From: Leifsonia sp. CL147
GTDB taxonomy: Bacteria; Actinomycetota; Actinomycetes; Actinomycetales; Microbacteriaceae
Assembly: GCF_900114565.1 (NCBI RefSeq)
Contig: NZ_FOTM01000001.1
Coordinates: 310,678-374,677, forward strand
Direction: 5' to 3'
Length of the DNA: 64,000 nt
In this document: positions 27,501 to 36,452 of the stretch, piece after piece
How the letters are laid out: the number at the start of each line of letters is the position of its first letter
Position numbering within the stretch: position 1 is the first letter of the stretch
Made by a program: the position numbers and the translations under genes
The notes under the pieces: generated by a model
Told to the model about the DNA's origin: nothing
Seen by the model: the letters and a program-made list of their open reading frames with translations, nothing else
The model's database searches: none

Positions 27501-30114
27501 GGCGACCGTCACGGCGACCTCCCTCCCGGCGATCGGGCTGGTGAAGACCGGCGCGATCACGACCGGGACGGGGAACGCGGGGGACACGATCACCTACACC
27601 TTCACCGCGACCAACACCGGCAACGTCACCCTCACCGGAGTGGCCATCACCGACCCGCTTCCGGGACTGTCCGCCCTCACTTATGGCACCTGGCCGTCGG
27701 GCACCGCGGGAACGCTGGCTCCGGCGGAGTCGGTCACGGCGACCGCGACCTACACGATCACCCAAGCCGACGTGGATGCGGGCGCTGTGACCAACCTGGC
27801 CTCCGCGACCGGAACCCCGCCCTCGGGCCCGCCGGTGACCGGGACGGACGGGGTCACCATCCCCCTCACCCAAGCTGCGGGAATCACCCTGGTGAAATCC
27901 GCCACCCCGACGACGGTCACCGCGGCTGGTGACACCGTGACGTACTCGTTCGTGGTGACGAACACCGGGAATGTGACTTTGACCTCGGTCGGGGTCACGG
28001 AGACGGCGTTCTCCGGGACGGGGACGGTGTCGGCGATCACCTGCCCGGCCACGTCGTTGGCGCCGGGCGCGTCCACGACCTGCACGGCGACGTATGCCGT
28101 GACGCAGGCGGATGTGGATGCGGGTTCGGTGACGAACACGGCGACCGCGACCGGCACCCCGCCGGTGGGTGCTGCGGTGGTCAGTGCGCCGTCGACCGCG
28201 GTGGTGACCGCGACGTCGGCTCCGGCGATGTCGATTGTGAAGTCGGGGACGATCAGCTCGGGCACGGGGAACGCGGGTGACACGATCACCTACACGTTCA
28301 CGGCGACCAATAGCGGGAACGTGACGATGACCGGGGTCACGATCAGTGATCCGCTGCCGGGCTTGTCGGCGCTGACCTACGGCACCTGGTCGTCCGGGAC
28401 CGCAGGGACGCTGGCTCCGGGGCAGTCGGTGACGGCGACCGCGACCTACACGATCACCCAAGCGGATGTGGATGCGGGCGGTGTGACGAACGTTGCCACG
28501 ACGACGGGGAACCCGCCGTCGGGTCCGCCGGTCACCTCCCCGCCGGGTGGGACCACGATCCCGCTGCCGGCGACCCCGGCGATCACCCTGACCAAGACCG
28601 CCACCCCCACGGTGGTGACCGCGGCTGGTCAGAGCGTCGACTACTCGTTCGTGGTGACGAACACCGGGAATGTGACGTTGAGCTCGGTCGGTGTCACGGA
28701 GACGGCGTTCACCGGCACCGGGACCCTGTCCGCGATCTCCTGCCCGGCCACCACGTTGGCGCCGGGTGCGTCGACGACCTGCACCGCCACTTACACGGTG
28801 ACGCAGGCGGATGTGGATGCGGGGATGGTGACGAACACGGCGACTGCGACAGGGACCCCGCCGGTGGGTGCTGCGGTGGTCAGTGCGCCGTCGACGGCGG
28901 TGGTGACCGCGACGCAGGCGCCGGCGGTCACGGTGGTGAAGTCGGCGTCGCCGAACGCGCCGGCAAGCTACGTGGTCGGTCAGCTGGTGACGTATTCGTT
29001 CGTGGTCACCAACACCGGGAATGTAACGCTGTCGAACGTGTCGGTCACCGAGACAGCGTTCACCGGTTCGGGGACGATGTCGGCGATCACCTGTCCGGCG
29101 ACGACGTTGGCGCCGGGGGCGTCCACGACGTGCACGGCGACGTATACGTTGACGCAGGCGGATATCGATGCCGGTCAGGTGGATAACACTGCGACTGCGC
29201 AGGGCACGCCGCCGGGGTCGGGCACTCCGACGGTGAGTGGCCCGTCGAGTGCTCGGGTGCCGGCGTTGCCGGATCCGGCTGTCAGCCTGCTGAAGTCGGG
29301 GAGGGTCACCTCGGGCACGGGGAAGGCGGGTGACACCATCACTTACTCGTTCACGGCGACCAACACCGGGAACGTGACTCTGACCGGGGTGAGCATCACC
29401 GATCCGCTGCCGGGGCTGTCGGCCCTCACCTATGGTGCGTGGCCGGCGGGGGCGGGGACGTTGGAGCCGGGGCAGTCGGTGACGGCGACCGCGACCTACA
29501 CGATCGCCCAGGCCGATGTGGATGCGGGGGCTGTGACCAACCTGGCGACTGCGACCGGGAACCCGCCGTCCGGGCCGCCGGTGCAGGGGCCGGGCGGGAG
29601 CACGGTTCCGTTGCCGCACGCGCCGGGGGTGAGTGTGGTGAAGTCGGTGTCCGCGCAGGGTGTGGTGCAGGCCGGGCAGGCCCTGACCTACACGTTCGTT
29701 GTGACGAACACTGGTGACACCACTCTCACCGGGGTCACGGTCAGCGACCCGCTCCCGGGGCTGTCGGCGCTCACCTACGGGGTGTGGCCGTCCGGGACCA
29801 CCGGCACCCTGTTGCCGGGTGAGGAGGTCACTGCGACTGCGACCTACACGGTCACCGCGACCGACGCGGCCGCCGGGAAGGTGGTCAATACCGCCACCGC
29901 CACCGGGAACACCCCGGGCGGTGGGACGGTGCACACGCCCAGCAACACGGTCACCGTGACCGTGCAGCCACCGGCGCTGCTCACCACCGTCGGCGGGGTC
30001 CTCGCCCACACCGGTGCGGACATCTGGCCCTACCTGGGTGCCGGGGCGCTGTCGCTGCTCGCCGGGGCCGTGCTGCTGGGCACCGCGATCATCCGCCGGA
30101 GGAAGAGCGCATGA
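24508..30114 (+). CDS. LAXTG-anchored DUF11-repeat surface protein
   Basis: 1868 residues from the ATG at 24508, which has GAGGGG 6 nt upstream; a GTG at 24433 is in frame but lacks an RBS. The signal peptide is at about 31-56. Residues 57-310 form a non-repeat head that looks like a DUF6923/propeller-type domain. Thirteen DUF11 domains follow in two flavours: a Cys-pair type (SAISCPTT...TTCTATYT) and a Cys-free type ([16 protein letters not shown]). The C-terminus has sorting signal LAHTG (1832-1836), a hydrophobic segment and an RRRK tail, the LAXTG form used by class E sortases. The stop overlaps the next gene's start (ATGA). Repeats share long identical DNA, for example 83 bp at 26314-26396 and 26659-26741. 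Confidence 0.93.
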   Translation: MSSNTAAVLELTGGSRGPRHRARLRDRRWQPSRLVAFVLAITTALIGITIGTSPASAAAGSPWSTTTPQVFISTNTAGGTTLYQAVTDGTGTTTFSAQGVASNFVYNSIGFWTVDGYIYGVASTTGTTSSGQTVNAGDLIRIGQGAYTTLVKTGLTPGTTGTGTVCGNTYYVIGGAGASTTLYSYNLSTGVVSTTTMSSAAPSNSADFTCIGGFLWGADNANHIYRLNPTTGALTVYTVSFLETGNLGFGAAWTYGNGNLGIDNNSTGDIYQIKITNPGGATPTFTLVAMSNGPSAGGIDGTSVPGNPTDLSISKTGPAAFLPGNTISYTLTVTNNGTGTSSGFVVSDTVPSPLTNVAASSSGCSISGNAVTCVSGTLAVGASQSFTITASTPAGMTACVTNTASVTANETDPTSGNNTSSATSCPAAVSLVKTASVPSYSAAGQSVTYTFTGKNTGAVALHNVQIAEGTFTGSGTLSGLTCNPALGGTLAAGASMVCTATYTTTQTDVNAGSLANTATITGLDPLNETVTANSGVTVPATQSPAIALLKTATPTTVTAAGQAVAYSFQVTNTGNVTLTSVGLTESAFSGTGSLSAISCPTTTLAPGASTTCTATYTVTQADVDAGKVDNTATAHGTPPAGAAVVSTPSTATVTATAAPGVALAKSVSPSTVTAADQSVTYSFKVTNTGNVTLTGAGITETAFTGTGTLSAITCPTTTLAPGASTTCTATYTVTQADVDAGKVDNTATAHGTPPTGAAVVSTPSSAEVLAPAAPTLTLVKTASPNTPASYTVGQLVTYSFLVTNTGNVTLSNLSVNETVFTGSGTMSATTCPVTTLTPGASTTCTATYTLTQADIDATKVNNTATAQGTPPGSSTPVLSNPSSTQVPITGNQAISLLKSVSPSSVTAAGQTVTYSFQLTNTGNVTLTGAGVTETAFSGTGTMSAISCPTTTLAPGASTTCTATYAVTQADIDAGTVTNTALAHGTPPTGPDAVSTPSSATVTATSLPAIGLVKTGAITTGTGNAGDTITYTFTATNTGNVTLTGVAITDPLPGLSALTYGTWPSGTAGTLAPAESVTATATYTITQADVDAGAVTNLASATGTPPSGPPVTGTDGVTIPLTQAAGITLVKSATPTTVTAAGDTVTYSFVVTNTGNVTLTSVGVTETAFSGTGTVSAITCPATSLAPGASTTCTATYAVTQADVDAGSVTNTATATGTPPVGAAVVSAPSTAVVTATSAPAMSIVKSGTISSGTGNAGDTITYTFTATNSGNVTMTGVTISDPLPGLSALTYGTWSSGTAGTLAPGQSVTATATYTITQADVDAGGVTNVATTTGNPPSGPPVTSPPGGTTIPLPATPAITLTKTATPTVVTAAGQSVDYSFVVTNTGNVTLSSVGVTETAFTGTGTLSAISCPATTLAPGASTTCTATYTVTQADVDAGMVTNTATATGTPPVGAAVVSAPSTAVVTATQAPAVTVVKSASPNAPASYVVGQLVTYSFVVTNTGNVTLSNVSVTETAFTGSGTMSAITCPATTLAPGASTTCTATYTLTQADIDAGQVDNTATAQGTPPGSGTPTVSGPSSARVPALPDPAVSLLKSGRVTSGTGKAGDTITYSFTATNTGNVTLTGVSITDPLPGLSALTYGAWPAGAGTLEPGQSVTATATYTIAQADVDAGAVTNLATATGNPPSGPPVQGPGGSTVPLPHAPGVSVVKSVSAQGVVQAGQALTYTFVVTNTGDTTLTGVTVSDPLPGLSALTYGVWPSGTTGTLLPGEEVTATATYTVTATDAAAGKVVNTATATGNTPGGGTVHTPSNTVTVTVQPPALLTTVGGVLAHTGADIWPYLGAGALSLLAGAVLLGTAIIRRRKSA

Positions 30115-30569
30115 CCCGCGTCGCACGCGCACCCATCATCGGTGCCCTGGTCCTCGCGGCCGTCGGGGCAGGGCTGGCCGGGTGCACCCCGGCCAGCCCC
30201 CACCCCGCCCCGACCGGTGCGGCCAGCACGGCCACCCGCACCCCCAGCACCGGGCTGGTCCAGGACCTGACCCACCAGCCGGGGTCGCAGAAGGACTACG
30301 TGGGCGCGCTCAAAGACGTCACCGTCACCAGTTGCGACACCGGCAGTTCACCCGCCGCGTTCAAAGGGAAGGTGACCAACCCGACCACGAGTGAGCAGTC
30401 GTATCGCATCTACGTGTCCATCCTCGCCGGCGGGAACACCCTCGGCATCAGCGAAGTCGATATCGCCCATGTCCCCGCGAACACCACCAAAACCTGGACC
30501 GGAAGCCTGAAGCTGTCGAGCCCCGGAGCCCGCTGCGTCCTCCGCGTCGAACGCACCGACAACAACTGA
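30111..30569 (+). CDS. Small lipoprotein, FxLYD-like domain
   Basis: 152 residues. The signal peptide ends in lipobox LAGC (C25), followed by a Pro/Thr/Ser linker to about residue 60 and a small beta-sandwich ([12 protein letters not shown] ... [19 protein letters not shown] ... CVLRVERT) of the FxLYD/extracellular beta type, with two Cys that may pair. It overlaps the stop of the DUF11 stalk gene by four bases and is followed after 4 bp by the fused sigma factor, so all three are probably one transcript. A membrane-anchored outer-face partner of the sigma factor's external domains is an attractive role, but this is inference. Confidence 0.85.
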   Translation: MTRVARAPIIGALVLAAVGAGLAGCTPASPHPAPTGAASTATRTPSTGLVQDLTHQPGSQKDYVGALKDVTVTSCDTGSSPAAFKGKVTNPTTSEQSYRIYVSILAGGNTLGISEVDIAHVPANTTKTWTGSLKLSSPGARCVLRVERTDNN

Positions 30570-30573
30570 CCCG

Positions 30574-32256
30574 GTGACCGAGAAACAAGACACCGGCCGG
30601 CCCGCGTCCACCTCCAGCCGGTCACGCGCCCACGCCGGCAGGGCCTCGGATGCGGAGCTCATCCAGGCAGCGCGGGGTGGGGACAAGAACGCGTTCGGTG
30701 TGCTCTGGCAGCGGCACTGGACCGCCGGACGTGCGTTCTCCGCGGCGATCACCACACAGGATGCCGATGACGTGGTGTCGGAGTCCTTCGCCCGGATCTT
30801 CAAGGCCATGCAGTCCGGGAGCGGACCACGCGGCGCGGGATTCCGCTCCTATCTATATGCAGTGATCCGCAACACCTCGGCCGAGTGGGGGAGGCAGAGC
30901 AAGGAAGTCGCGGTCGAACCAGGAACACTGGACCTGATCGAGGACGACACCTTCGGCGAGAATGCGGTGATCGCAGCCCTGGATCGCACCCTCACCGCGA
31001 AAGCCTTCAGCACCCTGAACCCGCGGTATCAGGAAGTGCTCTGGTACAGCGAAGTCGAGCAACTGCCGCCTGCCGAGCTCGCACCCATCCTCGGGATCAA
31101 ACCCGGAACGGTCGCCGTGCTCGCCTTCCGTGCGAAGGAACGCCTCCGCCAGGCATGGATCCAGGCTCACGTATCCTCGGCCGAGCCCGGAACCGAGCAC
31201 CACTGGGTGGTCAGCCACGCCGGCGCCTACGCCCGCAACAAGATCGAGCCGGAACTCGCCTCCCGTGTCGAGGACCACACCGGCGAGTGCACAGCATGCG
31301 CTCTCGTCATCGGCGAAGCCACCGACGTCGCCGGCCGGCTGCGGGCCGTCCTGCCCCTGATGCTCCTGGGCGGCGGGGCCGCCTCCGCATACTTCCTCAA
31401 CGGGCCGGCACCGTCGGCTCAGGCGGCCACGCTCGAGCATGCTCACCAGGTCACAAGCTCCAGCCGCGCAGCACCCGTGAAGCACGCAGCTCTCCTCATC
31501 GGGCTCGTGGCCGGCCTGGGAGCAGTGCTCCTCGCCAGCTGGAATTGGCGGGGAGACCCCCGGCCCACCACCTACGAGGTCGCAGCCCCGACCGCCGCGG
31601 CCTCAGCCACCCCGGCGCCGACCCCGCCGGTTACGGCCCAGCCTGTGCCGACGCCCAACCCCGCACCCACGCCGTCACACCCCGTACCACCGCCTTCAGC
31701 CGCGCAGTCTGACTCCCCGCCGCCCCCGGTGGTCATAGTCGTGCCGATCGTGCCCGGGCCACCGGTGACCGTGACGGTCATCGACCAGGGAAGAACCGGG
31801 CTCTTGCTTCCTCTGCTGCAGGGAACCGCCGCGCCCGGCGCCCGCGTCGTCCTCAGCGACCAGGGCGGCGTCATGGCCTTTACCACAGCCGACGCCTCGG
31901 GAGCCTGGTCCGCTCCACCGCTGACCGGGCTCGCCGCCGGCGAATACACCCTCACCGCGGCGACCCCGACGGGCAGCACCACCGCCTCCCTCGTCGTAGC
32001 CACACCCCCCGCCCTCGGCTATACGGCCGCGGCGGGTGGACTCACCCTCACCCTGAACGGCGTGCCAGGCGCGACCGTCACCCTCCGCGGTGACGGGAAG
32101 GCCGGGACCTGGTCCGATCAGACCATCGGCAGCAGCGGGACCACTCAGGTATGGCTTCCCTGGACACCGGGAACGCACACCCTCACCGCCCTGTACGGCA
32201 CCGGCGACCGCACCGGAGCAGCAGTGAACGCAACGGTCACCATCCCCGCCTCCTGA
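30574..32256 (+). CDS. Membrane-tethered ECF sigma factor fused to zinc-finger anti-sigma-like segment and extracellular Ig-like domains
   Basis: 560 residues from a GTG 4 bp after the previous stop, with no strong RBS, so coupled translation is likely. Domains in order: sigma region 2 (about 27-110), region 4 (about 134-200), then a zinc-finger anti-sigma (ZAS)-like motif H210-x24-H235-x3-C239-x2-C242, a hydrophobic stretch (252-272), a stronger transmembrane helix (305-324), a Pro/Thr/Ala linker (340-395), and two Ig-like (Big/bacterial Ig) domains (about 400-475 and 480-560). The layout resembles actinobacterial ECF groups with long C-terminal extensions (ECF53-like). The predicted topology puts the sigma part inside and the Ig domains outside. 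It is the third gene of the cassette with the DUF11 stalk and lipoprotein. Confidence 0.9.
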   Translation: MTEKQDTGRPASTSSRSRAHAGRASDAELIQAARGGDKNAFGVLWQRHWTAGRAFSAAITTQDADDVVSESFARIFKAMQSGSGPRGAGFRSYLYAVIRNTSAEWGRQSKEVAVEPGTLDLIEDDTFGENAVIAALDRTLTAKAFSTLNPRYQEVLWYSEVEQLPPAELAPILGIKPGTVAVLAFRAKERLRQAWIQAHVSSAEPGTEHHWVVSHAGAYARNKIEPELASRVEDHTGECTACALVIGEATDVAGRLRAVLPLMLLGGGAASAYFLNGPAPSAQAATLEHAHQVTSSSRAAPVKHAALLIGLVAGLGAVLLASWNWRGDPRPTTYEVAAPTAAASATPAPTPPVTAQPVPTPNPAPTPSHPVPPPSAAQSDSPPPPVVIVVPIVPGPPVTVTVIDQGRTGLLLPLLQGTAAPGARVVLSDQGGVMAFTTADASGAWSAPPLTGLAAGEYTLTAATPTGSTTASLVVATPPALGYTAAAGGLTLTLNGVPGATVTLRGDGKAGTWSDQTIGSSGTTQVWLPWTPGTHTLTALYGTGDRTGAAVNATVTIPAS

Positions 32257-32346
32257 TAACCACGACCATCTCGCGGTGGGCGGACTGTAAGAATTCGGCG
32301 CATGTGACATCTGTAATAGTGACGGCGAGACCGGGTCTTCGCCGCA

Positions 32347-32389
32347 GGAGGGGATCGGGATGCTTCGGGCGCAGGATCCGGTCCCCTCC
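32347..32389. terminator. GC-rich hairpin between convergent genes
   Basis: GGAGGGGATCGG (32347-32358) pairs with CCGGTCCCCTCC (32378-32389) with one mismatch. It lies between the stop of the fused sigma gene (32256) and the convergent RES gene (32464) and could terminate both. There is no T-tract, which is common in high-GC actinobacteria. Confidence 0.5.
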
Positions 32390-32463
32390 CTCCCGGGTTG
32401 GTGAACCTCGGCGTCGCCGACCTGGTCTGGGGTGGACTCGAGTAGCGCAGCGCAGGGCTGCCG

Positions 32464-33081
32464 TCAGCGGACGAGGACTTCTACGCCGAGCACATTGCAG
32501 AAGGTGATGAGCTGTGCACGCCCATCGAGTGGGTCGCCAAAGTTCCAGCTATAGGTGGGGTCCCGGTCGAACGCATCGTCGGTCCGGTCCCCGAAGAACA
32601 CGTAAGCCCGGTCGGAGTTGCACTGTCTGCTCATGTAGACAAGTCCGTCGAAGCCGGCCGTGTGGGCTGCCTCGGCCCACAGAACCGTTCGGTCGTAGTG
32701 CGCGGCCGGCGTGGTCGTGACCTGGTCGGCGGCAACACCGAGCCTGCGCAAACCGAGTCCCATGAATGACGCGAGACGCACGTCTCGATTGGTCTTCAGC
32801 TGAGACATGCGGCGGTCTTGGTAAGCCGACTGGGTGAGCTGGCCTCCGGTGAGGGGAATGTCGTGGAGGAGGCTCTCGGCAATCGCTGCCCGCTCGGTCT
32901 CCGCCGCATACAGCACCGGCACGACAGGATCCCCGAAGAAGGCGAATCGGGTCCCCTTGCCCGCACCAGGATTAAACTCCTGTCCGCCCCGGTTCTTGTT
33001 GTGCACACGGAACAGTTCCTGACCCGCTTGCAGCTCGAAGGGTTCTGGATCGAACGGCTGGGGCGGATCAGGAACTACCAC
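32464..33081 (-). CDS. RES-domain toxin
   Basis: 205 residues from a GTG at 33081 that overlaps the antitoxin stop by 7 bases; the open frame continues upstream inside the antitoxin gene but those starts would be shadow. RES-domain features: ELFRVHNKN near the N-terminus, GKGTRFAFFGDPVVPVLYAAETERAA with the conserved Arg/Tyr/Glu region, and SESLLHD-like AESLLHDIP. Characterised members (MbcT, Res) deplete NAD+. It pairs with the upstream MbcA/Xre-type antitoxin. Confidence 0.87.
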   Translation of the reverse strand: MVVPDPPQPFDPEPFELQAGQELFRVHNKNRGGQEFNPGAGKGTRFAFFGDPVVPVLYAAETERAAIAESLLHDIPLTGGQLTQSAYQDRRMSQLKTNRDVRLASFMGLGLRRLGVAADQVTTTPAAHYDRTVLWAEAAHTAGFDGLVYMSRQCNSDRAYVFFGDRTDDAFDRDPTYSWNFGDPLDGRAQLITFCNVLGVEVLVR

Positions 33082-33683
33082 TCCACGCCCCAGGCGCGCT
33101 GGGCCACTTCGAGCACCTGCTCCGGTTCGGCGTCCAAGTGATCGACTGGTCGAGACTCGTCCTCGAAGTACGTGGTCGGGGAGCACAGCCAGAGAACCGC
33201 GTCCTCCAGGTCCCAACCGCTGGCCTGGGCCAGTTCCACAAGACGCTTCACGCTCGGGCGGACGCGACCGAGCGAGCGGTCGAACTGAAACCCTGGGTAG
33301 AGGAATTTGTTGAGACGACGGACGTACAGCAGCTCACCGCGACCGCGCATATCGTTGGCCAGCGATCGCATCGCCGTCGGCATCGACGCCGAGCCGAGCA
33401 GCTGTGCGACCTGGGAACTCGTGAGTAGTCCGAATTCGTCCTCGATCGACTTCACGGCGTTCTCTGTCGCCTGCGCCGCTCGCGCAGTCGCCGGAGGCAG
33501 CCTGTCGAATCGAGCCATCGCGTCAGTCAGTTCGTCCAAAGCGCTCCGCTCACGTGCGAGCTCGACCACGCGGCCGACTTCGTCCGGGGTGAGATCGACG
33601 CCGGCTTCCTCCAGGAGCGCTTCGCGGACACGCGCGTAGGTGCGTCCTCGCTCGCGCGACGGGCGCCGTTCGAGTGTCGCCAT
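33075..33683 (-). CDS. MbcA/ParS/Xre-type antitoxin
   Basis: 202 residues from the ATG at 33683 with GGAGG 7 nt upstream. A helical N-terminal region is followed by a middle HTH-like part (SSQVAQLLGSASMPTAMRSL) and a C-terminal segment (RPSVKRLVELAQASGWDLEDAVLWLCSP) like the toxin-binding domain of DUF2384/MbcA antitoxins. It overlaps the RES toxin gene by 7 bases with the antitoxin first, the usual order, and probably autoregulates the pair. Confidence 0.82.
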   Translation of the reverse strand: MATLERRPSRERGRTYARVREALLEEAGVDLTPDEVGRVVELARERSALDELTDAMARFDRLPPATARAAQATENAVKSIEDEFGLLTSSQVAQLLGSASMPTAMRSLANDMRGRGELLYVRRLNKFLYPGFQFDRSLGRVRPSVKRLVELAQASGWDLEDAVLWLCSPTTYFEDESRPVDHLDAEPEQVLEVAQRAWGVEW

Positions 33684-33939
33684 GGTGTACCTCCGATTCC
33701 TACGCTTCAGTGTAACGAAGGATTCGTTGGAATCATAGGCCTGCGCGCTGATTGGGATGAGCCAGGCGTGCTGCGCGTTCCTGCCCAGCCGCCTTGGCGG
33801 CGTGGTACCGCGCGACGACGGCCTCAGCGATGCACGCAATCGCCCGATGCGGGTGTAATGCTGCGCGATTCGCGGCCTCTTAACAAATAGGGGAACGGGT
33901 CAGTGCTTCCCAGGTGAGGTGAGGGAGGTTCATTCAGAA

Positions 33940-34050
33940 ATGAGCACGCTGTCCGAGATGGGCGCTGAAGCGCCGGGAGGGGACGTGGGCGGATGCGACG
34001 CGATCCTGACCGCGGAGCTCTCACCGATTCACGACAACGGGCGCCGATGA
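33940..34050 (+). CDS. Possible 36-residue peptide overlapping a small HTH gene
   Basis: A short frame starting MSTLSEMGAEAP and ending HDNGRR, whose TGA overlaps the next ATG as ATGA. A strong GGGAGG lies about 11 nt upstream of its ATG, whereas the downstream gene has no RBS of its own. This fits a leader peptide that couples translation to the HTH protein. No family recognised; it may be only a regulatory leader. Confidence 0.4.
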   Translation: MSTLSEMGAEAPGGDVGGCDAILTAELSPIHDNGRR

Positions 34051-34508
34051 TCGAGACGGACAGCCCCGCGGGCGCCTCCGATGCGCGAACGCACACAGCG
34101 TCGCCTTCGTACCCATGGGAGGGCAGCAGTGGCCGGTTCGCCCCGACACTGCCACGCCACGTGAAGGCGGTCCTTGTCCTTGCGCACACTGCAGAGCTCA
34201 CGGCAACGGGTCCTGAACGCCGCCGGGCCTTTCAAACGATGCGGATCCTGCTCGGCGGCGCGCTCGATGCCGGTTACAGCCTCGCCGCGATCAGTGAGTG
34301 TCTGGGTGTCAGCCCTTCATCGTTGCGCGGTCGCGCCGAGACGGGTCGAGAACTCTCCCTCGACGCCATGCAAGCGCTCGGTCTTGACCCCGGCGCCCTG
34401 CAGGAGATGGGTCACCCGAGGATATTCGGCTCTCCGCGGAAACACCACGATGGGCAGCGCTACTACTCCGCCGCTGCCATCCTCCGCGGCTTGGGCATCC
34501 TCCCGTGA
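34047..34508 (+). CDS. Small HTH-containing hypothetical protein
   Basis: 153 residues from the ATG at 34047 (an in-frame ATG at 33993 is an alternative). A disordered N-terminus is followed by helices and a helix-turn-helix pattern AGYSLAAISECLGVSPSSLRGRA at about residues 74-96. The C-terminus has a YYSAAAILRGLGILP tail. It is probably DNA-binding but belongs to no family I recognise. It lies alone between the toxin-antitoxin pair and the importer operon. Confidence 0.6.
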   Translation: MIETDSPAGASDARTHTASPSYPWEGSSGRFAPTLPRHVKAVLVLAHTAELTATGPERRRAFQTMRILLGGALDAGYSLAAISECLGVSPSSLRGRAETGRELSLDAMQALGLDPGALQEMGHPRIFGSPRKHHDGQRYYSAAAILRGLGILP

Positions 34509-34558
34509 GCGTTCAGCTTCCGCGCGTGGTCTTCACGGTGTGTCGGCCGTCTGTTTGA

Positions 34559-35518
34559 TCACTTCACCCCGGAGCTGACCACGCTTGCCACGAAGTAGCG
34601 CTGCAGCAGGAGGAACAGAATGATCATGGGCACCACGACCAGCACTGCTCCCGCCAGGAGGAGGCTGTAGTTCGTGGAGTCCTGTCCCTTCGAGAACAGC
34701 GACAGCGCGATCGGGAGGGTGTAGGTGTTCTCGCTCTGCGATGCGACGAGTGGCCAGAGGAAGTTGTTCCACGATCCGAGGAAGGTCAGGATCGAGAGCG
34801 TGGCGATCGGCGCACCGCACAGCGGAAGGACGATGCGCCAGAAGATGCCGAACTCGCTAGCCCCGTCGATTCGGGCTGCCTCGATAAGCGCATCCGGGAT
34901 GCCCATCATGAACTGGCGCATGAGGAACACTCCGAGCGGTCCGACGAGGAAGGGCAGGAACAGTCCCGCGTAGCTGCCGAGGAGGCCGAGTTTGCTGACG
35001 AGCACGAACAGCGGGACGAAGGTCACCGTTCCCGGTGTCATGAGCGTGATCATGACCAGGATGAACAGGACTTTCTTGCCGGGGAAGTCGAGTTTTGCCA
35101 GGGCGTATCCGACCATCGAACAGAAGATGACGTTGCCGAGGACGGTGCAGACGGCGACGATCAGGCTGTTGGCGAAGAACTGCTGGATGTCGTTCTTCTG
35201 GAACCATTCCATGTAGTTGCCGAGGGTGAAGGCCTTGGGAATGAGGGATGTCGGGTTGGCGAGGATGTCGCCCTGGGTCTTGAGCGAGCCGGACAGCATG
35301 ATGATGAACGGTGCCAGGAAAGCAATGAGCCCGACCGAGAGGGCTGCATAAGTCACGATTCTGAGCCAGCGCGGGGTTCCGAGCGGGTTCCCGGTGCGGC
35401 GCCGCTCCGGCCCTCTTCGCCGCTCCGGCCCTCTTCCCGCTCGAGTGACGTGTCCCTCGCCGACCGTCCTGGTCGCCGTCAGAACTCCGGTCGTGCCGTT
35501 GTCCGTCTGCGACGTCAT
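34559..35518 (-). CDS. Carbohydrate ABC importer permease (MalG type)
   Basis: 319 residues from the ATG at 35518, which overlaps the upstream permease stop as ATGA and has AGGAGG nearby. The cytoplasmic N-terminus holds a duplicated GPERRR motif. Six membrane segments and the EAA loop (DALIEAARIDGASEFGIF) are present. It ends the second importer operon; no ATPase gene follows. Confidence 0.94.
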   Translation of the reverse strand: MTSQTDNGTTGVLTATRTVGEGHVTRAGRGPERRRGPERRRTGNPLGTPRWLRIVTYAALSVGLIAFLAPFIIMLSGSLKTQGDILANPTSLIPKAFTLGNYMEWFQKNDIQQFFANSLIVAVCTVLGNVIFCSMVGYALAKLDFPGKKVLFILVMITLMTPGTVTFVPLFVLVSKLGLLGSYAGLFLPFLVGPLGVFLMRQFMMGIPDALIEAARIDGASEFGIFWRIVLPLCGAPIATLSILTFLGSWNNFLWPLVASQSENTYTLPIALSLFSKGQDSTNYSLLLAGAVLVVVPMIILFLLLQRYFVASVVSSGVK

Positions 35519-36447
35519 GATTGTCCTCCTGAATCGTTGGAGCGCAGAGCGCGGAACTGCACAAGCGATATCAGCGCGATGATGATGAACAGCACATAGC
35601 TGGCGGCCGATGCTGTTCCGTACTTTCCGAAACTGAACTGGTTGAAGATGTAATACGCGGCGGAGGTCGTCGAACCGAGGGGCCCGCCGTTGGTCATCAC
35701 GAACGGCTCTTCGAAGAACTGCAAGTAGCCCACCGACGTGAGCACGGCGCCGAGCAGCAGCGTCGGACGCATCAGCGGAAGGGTGATGTGGATGAACCGC
35801 TGCCAGATTCCCGCCCCATCCAGCGCAGACGCCTCCTTCATCTCCGGCGAGATTCCTTGCAGTCCGGCCAGGAAGATGATCATCAAGGTTCCGGTGTTGC
35901 GCCACACGGCCATCAGGATCATGGCGGGCATCGCCCACGTCGTCGAGTTCAGCCAGTTGGGTCCCTGGATGCCGAACCAACTCAGCATCGCGTTCATGAA
36001 GCCGTCGTTCTGGAGGATGAACCTCCAGATCACCGCGATGGCGACGATGGAGCAGACCACCGGGAGGTAGAACCCGACCCGGAAGAAAGCGCGGAATCGG
36101 TTGATTCCGCTGTTGAGCGCCAGAGCCAGCACGAGAGCCAGGCCGATGGTCAAGGGCAGCCCGACGACCACGAAGTACGCGGTGACGCCGAGCGAACTCA
36201 AGAACTGGCCGTCGCTGAACACCGAGACGTATTGGCTCAACCCGACGAAGTCGACAGCCAACGGGTTCTGGACGTTCACCGCCGTGAAATCCGTGAACGA
36301 CATCGCCAGCGACGACAGGATCGGGATCAGCATGAAAACGCTGAAGAACAGCGCGAACGGGAGAGAGAAGCCCCAAGCGACCAACGCCCGGCGGGCACCG
36401 CGAGATGCCCGCCGGGAGGTGGCGGCCGGGCGAAGGCCGATCGTCAT
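35515..36447 (-). CDS. Carbohydrate ABC importer permease (MalF type)
   Basis: 310 residues with about six membrane helices and the EAA loop (PEMKEASALDGAGIWQRF). It begins 5 bp after the binding-protein stop and overlaps the next permease by four bases, so binding protein, MalF-type and MalG-type genes form one operon. Confidence 0.94.
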   Translation of the reverse strand: MTIGLRPAATSRRASRGARRALVAWGFSLPFALFFSVFMLIPILSSLAMSFTDFTAVNVQNPLAVDFVGLSQYVSVFSDGQFLSSLGVTAYFVVVGLPLTIGLALVLALALNSGINRFRAFFRVGFYLPVVCSIVAIAVIWRFILQNDGFMNAMLSWFGIQGPNWLNSTTWAMPAMILMAVWRNTGTLMIIFLAGLQGISPEMKEASALDGAGIWQRFIHITLPLMRPTLLLGAVLTSVGYLQFFEEPFVMTNGGPLGSTTSAAYYIFNQFSFGKYGTASAASYVLFIIIALISLVQFRALRSNDSGGQS

Positions 36448-36452
36448 CGCTC

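Noticed and set aside
26290-30132. Minus-strand open frame of 1280 codons
   Set aside because: Antisense shadow of the DUF11 gene at 24508-30114; the Arg-rich sequence follows the repeat period of the real gene.
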